Source: Clostridiales bacterium UBA4821 (GTDB lineage Bacteria > Bacillota > Clostridia > Acetivibrionales > UBA4821). Taken from it: a stretch of DNA of 12,283 nucleotides. The number at the start of each line of letters is the position of its first letter. The stretch's first letter is position 1. Made by a program: the position numbers and the translations under genes. Shown here in pieces: positions 1-6,354 of this stretch. The DNA is taken from assembly GCA_002402315.1 (NCBI GenBank), contig DHFP01000130.1, positions 1-12,283 of the forward strand, written 5' to 3'. The notes beneath the pieces were generated by a model. That model was not told the origin of the DNA. It was given only the letters and a program-made list of their open reading frames with translations, and searched no databases.

Positions 1-63
1 ATTACCACCCGTCTGAACAGTAACCTCGCCGTACTTAATTAGTTAAAATTGATGTCACTTTCA

Positions 64-93
64 TTGACAAACAAGCTTTGAAAAAAGTATAAT
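64..93 (+). promoter_or_regulatory. sigma-A promoter for the 131-aa protein gene
   Basis: A perfect -35 TTGACA (64-69) and a perfect -10 TATAAT (88-93) are separated by 18 bp. Transcription would start near 100, leaving an untranslated leader of about 100 nt. A small dyad, GTATAA at 87-92 and TTATAC at 98-103, overlaps the -10 box and could be an operator, though AT-rich DNA makes such dyads common. The promoter call rests on consensus match and orientation only. Confidence 0.6.
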
Positions 94-201
94 TAGTTTA
101 TACTCAAATACTTTAGTTACATCATAGGGTAGGCTCAGAATTAACCTATATATAATCTACTTAACTTTTTTTATAATTATCTCTTGAGGGAGTGAAGTCT
201 G

Positions 202-597
202 GTGAAAGACATAATGGCAGATGATTTTCAGTACACCGTACAAGAGTTATTAGTACGAAACAAAAGTATTATTGATTTAGTTACAAAATTTCAAGATTCT
301 AATGGTAGGATAAACCGCTCCATAGTAAAATCTGTAACTCAATGCGGATGCATAAGAATAAACGCTAAAAAACAAGTCTTCCCAGAAGATGGTACCTTTG
401 AAGAAATCCGGGATGCCATGAAAACGCATATAGAAGGTAAGCTATGTAATAACTGCAGAGATATTATTGAAAAGGACATTGGTAGAAATCTTTTCTACTT
501 GGCTTCCATTTGTAATAACCTGGACCTCAATCTGTATGATATCATTATAAAAGAACTCGAAAGAATAAAAATGTTAGGTAAATATAATTTAAGATAA
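202..597 (+). CDS. Small conserved clostridial-type protein, degenerate MazG-like C-terminus (131 aa)
   Basis: The GTG start is chosen because GAGGGAG (186-192) lies 9 nt upstream; the in-frame ATG at 214 is less well placed. The protein looks helical. It has a QCGC pair (C48, C50), a CNNC pair (C82, C85) and C104, so a four-cysteine metal site is possible. Residues 90-115 (E-K-D-I-G-R-N-L-F-Y-L, then a leucine-rich helix) resemble the second helix of MazG-type nucleotide pyrophosphohydrolases, where E-E-x-x-G-D-x-L-F-Y-L is usual. The metal-binding Asp is Arg here, so classical catalysis is doubtful. From memory, proteins of this kind in Clostridia carry a DUF1573-type or hypothetical label; I could not check that. 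The gene has its own promoter and ends in a strong terminator, so it is probably monocistronic. The coding call is secure; the function is unknown. Confidence 0.8.
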   Translation: MKDIMADDFQYTVQELLVRNKSIIDLVTKFQDSNGRINRSIVKSVTQCGCIRINAKKQVFPEDGTFEEIRDAMKTHIEGKLCNNCRDIIEKDIGRNLFYLASICNNLDLNLYDIIIKELERIKMLGKYNLR

Positions 598-640
598 AAA
601 GTGAATCAAGGGGGGCCGAGCCCCTCTTGATTCACTTTTT
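596..640. terminator. Bidirectional intrinsic terminator between the 131-aa gene and gltX
   Basis: A 20-bp stem (left arm 596-615, right arm 621-640, one G-T pair at 611/625) with a 5-nt loop is bounded by A5 on the left and T5 on the right. It therefore works as a terminator for transcripts arriving from either side. The left edge overlaps the stop codon of the 131-aa gene (595-597). The right arm contains the last two Lys codons and the TGA stop of gltX (632-640). Confidence 0.9.
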
Positions 641-2095
641 ATTGAGCTCAATAAACTCAATAGCTTTAAGCAACCTGTGAACACATTCCTCATGTCCCAT
701 AATCTCCATTATCTCGAACAGCCCTGGACTAACTGTCCTTCCAGTTAACGCCAGCCTTGTTGGATGGATAATTTCGGCAGCTTTTATCCCTAGTTCCTCT
801 GCATATGTCCTATAAACTGATTCTACCGTAGACTGATTAAACGGCTCAACAGCTTCCATTTTCTTAATTATTTCCCCTAGTAGTTCTGAAACTCCCTCTC
901 TGTTAAAGTATTTTTCAACTCCTTTTTGTTCATATTCAAACTCTCTTTTGAAGAAGTATTTTGATCCCTCAGCTATCTCAGTCAATGTCCAAACCTTTTC
1001 CCTGATTAAAGCAACTATTGACTTTATTTTTTCGAAGTCATGCCCGTGTAACGGTATATCAATTTTATCCATAAACGGAAGTGCCAGATTAGTAATATAA
1101 TCAATATCTGAGGTTTTTAAGTAATGCCCGTTAATCCAGGTAAGTTTCTTGGTATCATATATAGCTGCATTCTTGGAAACACGCTCAAGTGTGAATTGTT
1201 TGGAAGCCTCCTTGAGGCTGACTATTTCATCCTGGTTTTCAGCAGACCAGCCTAACAAGCATAAATAGTTTACTATAGCTTCAGCAAGATACCCCTGAAC
1301 TCTAAATTCCTCAACAGAAGTTGCTCCATGCCTTTTACTCAATTTGCTCCTGTCAGGTGCCAGAATCATTGGTACGTGGGCAAACTGAGGACAATCATAT
1401 CCCAGAGCCTGATATATAATAACCTGTTTCGGTGTATTGGATAAATGTTCTTCAGCCCTTATAACATGACTGATCTTCATTCCACTGTCGTCCACAACAC
1501 ATGCAAAATTGTATGCGGGCACACCATTTGATTTTAAAATTATGATATCATCCAGTAAGGAATTGTCAAAGCTTACCTTGCCCCTTACAATATCATTAAC
1601 CACTGTTACTCCTTCTGAAGGAGCTTTTATTCTTATAACAGGCTTCCTACCTTCCCTTAGGAATCTTTCTTTTTCTTCCTCGCAGAGTTCTTTACATCTC
1701 CCATTATACCTAAAATGGGTACCGGTTTCCCTTGCCTTCTGTCTCTGTTCATCCAGTTCATCAGGAGTACAATAACAGTAAAATGCCTTTCCCTCCTTAA
1801 TAAGCCTATCAGCTTGGCTCTTGTATATCTCTAACCTCTGTGACTGGAAATACGGTCCTGAATCTCCTTCCTTCTCCGGCCCCTCATCCCAATCCAACCC
1901 TAACCACTTCAGGCTGCTAAGTATCTGCTGTATGGAGTTCTCCTTTAACCTTTCAAAATCAGTATCCTCTATCCTTAATATCAGTTTCCCCCCAAGTTTT
2001 CTTGCAAACAACCAGTTAAAAAGACAGGTTCTTGCTCCTCCGATATGCAGGTACCCAGTCGGACTCGGTGCAAATCTCACCCTTACTTGACTCAT
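632..2095 (-). CDS. gltX: Glutamyl-tRNA synthetase (487 aa)
   Basis: This class I aminoacyl-tRNA synthetase charges tRNA-Glu, and in many Gram-positive bacteria also tRNA-Gln for later amidation. The class I signature APSPTGYLHIGG is at residues 9-20, and the KMSKS-like loop is KLSKR at 251-255. A zinc-type cluster is visible as C107-x-C109 with Y130, C134 and C138. A helical anticodon-binding region fills the last third, and the length is normal for bacterial GluRS. The frame stays open 11 codons further upstream, to a start at 2128. I choose the ATG at 2095 because GAGAGGAG sits about 7 nt before it and family members begin with M-x-x-V-R-V-R-F-A-P-S-P-T-G. Whether it is discriminating cannot be read from the sequence. 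The stop codon is inside the terminator stem. Confidence 0.96.
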   Translation of the reverse strand: MSQVRVRFAPSPTGYLHIGGARTCLFNWLFARKLGGKLILRIEDTDFERLKENSIQQILSSLKWLGLDWDEGPEKEGDSGPYFQSQRLEIYKSQADRLIKEGKAFYCYCTPDELDEQRQKARETGTHFRYNGRCKELCEEEKERFLREGRKPVIRIKAPSEGVTVVNDIVRGKVSFDNSLLDDIIILKSNGVPAYNFACVVDDSGMKISHVIRAEEHLSNTPKQVIIYQALGYDCPQFAHVPMILAPDRSKLSKRHGATSVEEFRVQGYLAEAIVNYLCLLGWSAENQDEIVSLKEASKQFTLERVSKNAAIYDTKKLTWINGHYLKTSDIDYITNLALPFMDKIDIPLHGHDFEKIKSIVALIREKVWTLTEIAEGSKYFFKREFEYEQKGVEKYFNREGVSELLGEIIKKMEAVEPFNQSTVESVYRTYAEELGIKAAEIIHPTRLALTGRTVSPGLFEIMEIMGHEECVHRLLKAIEFIELNKK

Positions 2096-2165
2096 ATTGT
2101 TCTCCTCTCGTAATACAAAAAATTCCATGTATTAAAAACTACTGAAAAGACAAAATATTATTACT

Positions 2166-2235
2166 CAAGTCAACCTACCTACGCTTCGCCGTCCCTGGGT
2201 CTGACTTGTTACCCGGCCGGGTAATACGGCCGGGG
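2166..2235. other. GC-rich folded segment in the gltX leader region
   Basis: Two structured units stand out from AT-rich surroundings. First, CAAGTCA (2166-2172) pairs perfectly with TGACTTG (2202-2208), and about five more pairs follow after one bulged base. Second, ACCCGGCCGGGT (2211-2222) is a perfect 12-bp palindrome, and CCCGGCC (2212-2218) can instead pair with GGCCGGG (2228-2234). The minus strand also carries GGGACGG, a motif present in both arms of the large palindrome nearby. If gltX is transcribed from the promoter proposed at 2247-2275, this segment opens its 5' UTR. It could be a regulatory leader or a repeat element; the sequence alone does not decide. Confidence 0.4.
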
Positions 2236-2246
2236 TTTATTATTTA

Positions 2247-2275
2247 ATTTTGCCATACCCTTTTATTTTAGTCAA
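2247..2275 (-). promoter_or_regulatory. Candidate sigma-A promoter for gltX
   Basis: On the minus strand, TTGACT (2270-2275) is followed after 17 bp by CAAAAT (2247-2252). The -35 matches five of six consensus bases and the -10 four of six. Transcription would begin near 2240, giving gltX a leader of about 145 nt that includes the GC-rich folded segment. No better candidate is visible between 2096 and 2284. Confidence 0.35.
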
Positions 2276-2284
2276 ATATATTTA

Positions 2285-2373
2285 GAGGCAAGTGTAAAGT
2301 TAGGGACGGTTCTTTGCTTTACTTTACGTTGTAAAGTAAAGCAAAGAACCGTCCCTAACTTTACACTTGCCTC
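2285..2373. repeat. Perfect 43-bp inverted repeat with 3-nt loop (REP/RAYT-type palindrome)
   Basis: The left arm (2285-2327) and right arm (2331-2373) are exact reverse complements over 43 bp, separated by only GTT (2328-2330). The pairing stops at an A/A mismatch on the outer edge. Each arm contains GGGACGGTTCTTTG. From memory, GGGACGGTTCT-type palindromes recur in many genomes alongside REP-associated tyrosine transposases (RAYT, Y1_Tnp), but no such transposase is in this window. In RNA it would be a very stable hairpin on either strand. It lies between the divergent gltX and the 101-aa gene, and could insulate transcription in both directions. Confidence 0.9.
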
Positions 2374-2473
2374 AATTTTATACATTTTGTGAACAATTTA
2401 CATAAAGGATTTTATTAGGTTCTGTCAAATTATTAATATAACGCTTGTTAATATTGAGAGGAGTTATGGTAAG

Positions 2474-2779
2474 ATGCCAGTAATAATTAATCTTTCTTCC
2501 AACGCTGAAGGTACTTTGAAAAGTTTCCTAAATTCATATTTTGGAAAAGATTCAAAGCTGGATAACGATGTAATTGAATGGATAAACTTCTATAATAAAC
2601 CTCTTGAAGCAATCGACTTAATGACTGCTGTTATTGATAACTCAGATAAATATGATATTCAGATTTTGGTCAGCATGGATGCAGGTTTATTTTTGGAAGT
2701 AACCTATAATAATATCAATGACATAGTAAAGTTTATGCTGTTTAGATTCTATAAGGAAAAGGACGAAGAAATTGCTTGA
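2474..2779 (+). CDS. Hypothetical protein, 101 aa, family not recognised
   Basis: The ATG at 2474 is preceded by GAGAGGAG (2456-2463), about 10 nt away. The protein is acidic and soluble, with no signal peptide, membrane segment or cysteine. It reads as alternating strands and helices: a short N-terminal strand (PVIINLSS), then a helix (TLKSFLNSYF), an acidic middle and a C-terminal helix (DIVKFMLFRFY). Codon use matches its neighbours, so I take it as a real gene rather than a chance frame. It lies about 100 bp beyond the large palindrome and 64 bp before the zinc-ribbon gene. I see no convincing promoter between 2374 and 2455, and I do not assign a function. Confidence 0.65.
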   Translation: MPVIINLSSNAEGTLKSFLNSYFGKDSKLDNDVIEWINFYNKPLEAIDLMTAVIDNSDKYDIQILVSMDAGLFLEVTYNNINDIVKFMLFRFYKEKDEEIA

Positions 2780-2804
2780 TTTACTTATTTAATGTATATA
2801 ATAT
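2776..2804 (+). promoter_or_regulatory. Candidate sigma-A promoter for the zinc-ribbon gene
   Basis: TTGATT (2776-2781) and TAATAT (2799-2804) are 17 bp apart, with transcription expected near 2811 and a leader of about 33 nt. The -35 box overlaps the stop codon of the 101-aa gene (2777-2779). The surrounding DNA is very AT-rich, so a chance match is possible. Confidence 0.4.
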
Positions 2805-2843
2805 GAATATAATATATATGACAATACTATTAGGAGGTATCAT

Positions 2844-3341
2844 ATGAGCATATTGGATCATCTTGGGAAAAGGGTTGCAGATACTTATAAGACAGCTGCA
2901 AAGGCATCTGGCGAAATCTTAGAAGAAACAAAATTGCGTTTGGCTGCGTTAAACGAACAAAATAAGGTTGAGGAACTATATGAGAAACTAGGTGAAAAGG
3001 TTTTCTCACTGTACGAAAAGGGTGAATCTTTAGGTGAAGATTTTGACAATCAATGTAAAGAGATTCAAGCTTTAAAGGAAACAATAAACTCAATGAAAAA
3101 CAGGATTAAAGAACTACGCAACATAAAAACTTGTCCAAAGTGCAGTATAGAGATAGATCTATCTTATCAGTATTGCCCCAGATGTGGGAAAAAGCAGGAA
3201 ATGCCGCCTCCTCCACCTAAAGAAATACGTGAAGTCTGTCCCGATTGTAAAACCGAACTAGATGAAGATTTTGATTTTTGTCCTAATTGTGGTTATAAAA
3301 AAGATGGTGATAAAAGTGATAAAAAAGGTAGTGATAAGTGA
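2844..3341 (+). CDS. Coiled-coil protein with double zinc ribbon (165 aa)
   Basis: The start follows TAGGAGGT (2831-2838) by about 6 nt. Residues 1-93 are charged and helical with heptad-like spacing, suggesting a coiled coil. Two zinc ribbons follow: CPKC/CPRC (C97, C100, C111, C114) and CPDC/CPNC (C132, C135, C146, C149). A PPPPP linker (121-125) separates them, and the tail is Lys/Asp-rich. There is no signal peptide or membrane helix. Such proteins are common in Firmicutes as zinc_ribbon or DZANK-type annotations, and the ribbons usually serve protein or nucleic-acid binding. The specific role is unknown. The gene is convergent with gpsA and probably has its own promoter. Confidence 0.88.
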   Translation: MSILDHLGKRVADTYKTAAKASGEILEETKLRLAALNEQNKVEELYEKLGEKVFSLYEKGESLGEDFDNQCKEIQALKETINSMKNRIKELRNIKTCPKCSIEIDLSYQYCPRCGKKQEMPPPPPKEIREVCPDCKTELDEDFDFCPNCGYKKDGDKSDKKGSDK

Positions 3342-3342
3342 T

Positions 3343-3368
3343 AATAGGGGAGTATTTACTCCTCTATT
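3343..3368. terminator. Hairpin between the zinc-ribbon gene and gpsA
   Basis: An 11-bp stem (3343-3353 with 3358-3368, one G-T pair at 3348/3363) has a 4-nt loop. It begins 2 nt after the stop of the zinc-ribbon gene. The T-tract after it is short and interrupted, so it is a weak or shared terminator for the two converging genes. Confidence 0.5.
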
Positions 3369-3390
3369 TCTTCACCTCTTTCATCATTCC

Positions 3391-4404
3391 TTAATCCACA
3401 AATATATCTTCAATTTCATGCTTTTTATCTCTTATCATTAAATTAGTAACAGCTTGTCCGGGGTCTTCCCCTTCAAACAAAACTTTATAAGCCTGCTCAA
3501 CTATAGGCATTTCTATCCCTTGTTTCTTTGACAGTTCAAATGAAGCTTTGGTGGTTCTTACTCCTTCAACTACCATCTTGACTTCTTTTAGAGCATCTTC
3601 CAACTTTTTCCCCTGTCCAATAAGAATTCCAGCCCTTCTGTTTCTACTATGTATACTTGTACAAGTGACAATTAAATCTCCCATTCCTGATAATCCGGCA
3701 AAAGTTTGTTTTTTCGCTCCTAATGCTTGACCCAATCTTGCAATTTCCGTTAGTCCTCTGGTCATCAAAGCCGCCTTTGTGTTGTCCCCAAAACCCAGCC
3801 CATCAGAAATCCCTGCACAGAGTGCAATAACATTCTTCAACGCACCTCCTATTTCAACACCAATCAAGTCGAGGCTGGTATATACCCTGAACGCAGGTGT
3901 CATGAATACATCTTGAATCTTCCTTGCAGCTTCGATATTCTCAGATGCAGCAACTACTGTAGTCGGGATATTCCTGGCAACTTCTTCCGCATGACTGGGC
4001 CCTGATAGTGCCGCTACCTTCGCACCAGGTATTACTTCCAATATTACTTGAGACAATCTAACTAAAGAGTTTTCCTCTATCCCCTTAGATACCGATACTA
4101 TTATCTTGTCAGAAGTTAATAGATTTGAAACATTTTTGATATTCTCTCTAATAGATTGAGAAGGAATAGCAAGAACAACCAGTTCTTTATCATGCAAAGT
4201 TTTTTCCTGATCAGTAAAGCACTCTAATCCGTCAGGTATAGCTGCACCAGGCAAATACTTTTTGTTTTCCCTTTCCATATTTATTCTATCGGCATCTTCC
4301 TGGGAACGCGTCCATAGTGTTACATTATGACCTGCATTATGCAATAAAATTGCCAGCGCAGTTCCCCAGCTTCCTGCCCCCATAATTGCTAAGTTAGACC
4401 TCAT
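3391..4404 (-). CDS. gpsA: NAD(P)-dependent glycerol-3-phosphate dehydrogenase (337 aa)
   Basis: This cytosolic enzyme reduces dihydroxyacetone phosphate to sn-glycerol 3-phosphate, the backbone for phospholipids. The Rossmann loop GAGSWG is at residues 9-14, SVSKG at 104-108, GPSHAEE at 135-141, the catalytic-type Lys in GGALKNVIA at K190, and GLSGMGDL plus SRNRR at 227-247. The length is typical. The frame is open five codons upstream (to 4419), but GGAGGAG lies about 6 nt before the ATG at 4404, and family members start shortly before the GAG-x-WG loop. That ATG overlaps the plsY stop as ATGA, so the two are very likely translationally coupled. GpsA makes the substrate that PlsY acylates. 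Confidence 0.96.
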   Translation of the reverse strand: MRSNLAIMGAGSWGTALAILLHNAGHNVTLWTRSQEDADRINMERENKKYLPGAAIPDGLECFTDQEKTLHDKELVVLAIPSQSIRENIKNVSNLLTSDKIIVSVSKGIEENSLVRLSQVILEVIPGAKVAALSGPSHAEEVARNIPTTVVAASENIEAARKIQDVFMTPAFRVYTSLDLIGVEIGGALKNVIALCAGISDGLGFGDNTKAALMTRGLTEIARLGQALGAKKQTFAGLSGMGDLIVTCTSIHSRNRRAGILIGQGKKLEDALKEVKMVVEGVRTTKASFELSKKQGIEMPIVEQAYKVLFEGEDPGQAVTNLMIRDKKHEIEDIFVD

Positions 4405-5018
4405 GGCTCTCCTCCACATTTCTTACTTCCTATCTTTGATTCAGTGCCTTCCCGCAATCTTTTTATATTACCCCGGTGCCTATAAACAGCTAACAAGCCC
4501 AGAATGATTGAAAATACCAACAAACCTATATTCTCGAAATCCATTATTACAACTATTACCGGAAATATCACAGAACCAACCAAAGACCCCAATGACACGT
4601 ATCTTGTTATAACAATGATTATTATAGAAATTATAACGACGATAGCTCCTATATCAGGTCTTATGGTTAGGATTACTGCAGCCGAAGTCAATATTCCCTT
4701 ACCACCTTTGAACTGAAAAAATATAGGCCAGTTGTGTCCAATTACGGTGCCTAGTCCTCCAAGCATGGCACCAACTTCATTGCCTGCTAACATTCTACCT
4801 ATAAATATTGCAGCCACACCTTTTAATGCATCACCAACAACAACTAAAACCGTAGGCCCAATTCCAAAATTACGTAGGGTATTTGTTGCCCCTGCATTAC
4901 CGCTTCCTAATTTTCTTATGTCTTCTTTTTTCCATAACTTTCCTATAGCAATTGAGCTGTTAATGCTGCCTATTGAATAGGCTAAAATAAATATAGCTAT
5001 GTAGCCGATGTACGCCAC
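4401..5018 (-). CDS. plsY: Acyl-phosphate:glycerol-3-phosphate acyltransferase (205 aa)
   Basis: PlsY is an integral membrane enzyme that moves an acyl group from acyl-phosphate to glycerol 3-phosphate, the first step of phospholipid synthesis in most Gram-positive bacteria. The three family motifs are visible: GSGNAGATN (38-46), GHNWPIFF-x-F-KGGKG (94-108) and HRGNIKRL-x-x-GTE (181-193). Hydrophobic segments near 3-20, 52-75, 110-137 and 142-179 fit the multi-pass topology. The start is a GTG, one nucleotide after the der stop, with GAGGGGG inside the end of der as the likely ribosome binding site. PlsX, which makes acyl-phosphate, is not in the window. Confidence 0.95.
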   Translation of the reverse strand: MAYIGYIAIFILAYSIGSINSSIAIGKLWKKEDIRKLGSGNAGATNTLRNFGIGPTVLVVVGDALKGVAAIFIGRMLAGNEVGAMLGGLGTVIGHNWPIFFQFKGGKGILTSAAVILTIRPDIGAIVVIISIIIIVITRYVSLGSLVGSVIFPVIVVIMDFENIGLLVFSIILGLLAVYRHRGNIKRLREGTESKIGSKKCGGEP

Positions 5019-5019
5019 C

Positions 5020-6342
5020 TCACTCTTTCCCCCTCTTCTCCCTTATCTTGAATTTTATTGGAGTACCTTCAAATCCAAAGTTCTTTCTTAACTGGTTCTC
5101 AATATACCGCTCATATGAAAAATGCATCAGTTCATAATCATTGACAAATAATACAAAAGTCGGCGGCCTTACGAAAGCCTGTGTTGCATAATAAATCTTC
5201 AGTCTTTTGCCTTTGTCTGACGGCGGCTGTACTATTGCAACTGCTTCATTTATCACGTCATTTAACGTACCGGTTGATATTCTAAGACTATGTTGGTTAG
5301 ATACAAACTTTATTAATTCAAATAAACGTTGTACCCTTTGACCTGTCTTCGCAGATATGAACAGAATTGGAGCGTAGGTCATGTATGACAATTTTTCATA
5401 CACACTCTTCCTGTAATTTTCCAATGTACCGGTCTCTTTCTCCATCAGGTCCCATTTGTTAACTACAATTATTGAAGCCTTACCATTATCATGTGCATAG
5501 CCCGCTATTTTAGTATCCTGCTCGGTAACACCTTCAGTTGCATCAATCAGAATCAGGCAAACATCTGCCCTGTCAACTGCAGTAAACGAGCGGATAACAC
5601 TGTACTTCTCTATATTCTCATTTATTTTACTTTTCCTCCGTATTCCCGCTGTGTCAATAAAGATATAGTGATCATCTCCGGCCTCAAAGGAGGTATCTAT
5701 GGCGTCCCTTGTAGTGCCTGGAATATCACTTACTATTACTCTTTCCTCCCCTAATATCTTATTTATCAGTGAAGACTTACCGGCGTTTGGTTTCCCTACT
5801 ACTGCAACCTTAATTGTCTCAATATCTTCATTTTCTTCATCTCCTGGAAAGTGATTGTAAATTTCATCCAACGCCTCACCAATTCCTAACCCATGAATAG
5901 ACGAAACAGCAAAAGGTTCTCCAATCCCGAGATTATAAAACTCGTAAATCTCATCCGGGGTCTGGCCAACTTTATCTACCTTGTTGCAAACCAGTACAAT
6001 AGGTTTATTAGCTTTTCTAAGCATCTTGGCAACTTCCATATCAGACGCTGTTAAGCCATCTTTTATACTTACCATAAAGACAACTACATCTGCTATTTCT
6101 AATGCCATCTCCGCCTGCCTTCGCATCTGTGAAAAGATTTGGTCTTCACTATAAGGCTCAATTCCACCGGTGTCTATCAGGGTAAAGCTTCTCCCTCTCC
6201 ATTCACACTCTGCATAAATTCTATCACGAGTAACACCAGGCGTATCTTCTACTATTGATATTCTTTTTCCGATTAAGTGGTTGAAGAAAGCAGACTTTCC
6301 AACATTAGGCCTACCAACAATAGCAACTAACGGTTTACCCAA
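5020..6342 (-). CDS. der: Ribosome biogenesis GTPase Der/EngA (440 aa)
   Basis: Der is a tandem-GTPase needed for assembly of the 50S subunit. The first G domain shows GRPNVGKS (10-17), DTPGVT (33-38), DTGG (57-60) and NKVD (120-123). The second shows GKPNAGKS (183-190), DIPGTTRD (206-213), DTAG (230-233), NKWD (295-298) and SAK (330-332). A KH-like domain fills roughly 352-440, ending in a basic tail. All G motifs are intact and the length is normal. GAGGAGG lies about 8 nt before the ATG, and the stop codon of the upstream DUF512 gene is the TGA at the beginning of that ribosome binding site, so the two are probably coupled. Confidence 0.97.
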   Translation of the reverse strand: MGKPLVAIVGRPNVGKSAFFNHLIGKRISIVEDTPGVTRDRIYAECEWRGRSFTLIDTGGIEPYSEDQIFSQMRRQAEMALEIADVVVFMVSIKDGLTASDMEVAKMLRKANKPIVLVCNKVDKVGQTPDEIYEFYNLGIGEPFAVSSIHGLGIGEALDEIYNHFPGDEENEDIETIKVAVVGKPNAGKSSLINKILGEERVIVSDIPGTTRDAIDTSFEAGDDHYIFIDTAGIRRKSKINENIEKYSVIRSFTAVDRADVCLILIDATEGVTEQDTKIAGYAHDNGKASIIVVNKWDLMEKETGTLENYRKSVYEKLSYMTYAPILFISAKTGQRVQRLFELIKFVSNQHSLRISTGTLNDVINEAVAIVQPPSDKGKRLKIYYATQAFVRPPTFVLFVNDYELMHFSYERYIENQLRKNFGFEGTPIKFKIREKRGKE

Positions 6343-6354
6343 AGTTAATCCTCC

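Noticed and set aside
1..42. Possible 3' end of an upstream gene (frame ending in TAG at 40-42)
   Set aside because: Thirteen codons cut by the window edge give too little to support a coding call, and the bases may belong to a repeat.
1509..2090. Two open plus-strand frames opposite gltX
   Set aside because: They are antisense to conserved gltX sequence, including its catalytic motifs, and their translations look like low-complexity shadows.
2096..2128. Eleven extra codons at the start of gltX
   Set aside because: A clear GAGAGGAG lies just before the ATG at 2095, and the family starts there. The upstream start has no ribosome binding site.
4405..4419. Five extra codons at the start of gpsA
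   Set aside because: These bases contain the GGAGGAG ribosome binding site for the ATG at 4404, which also forms the ATGA overlap with plsY.
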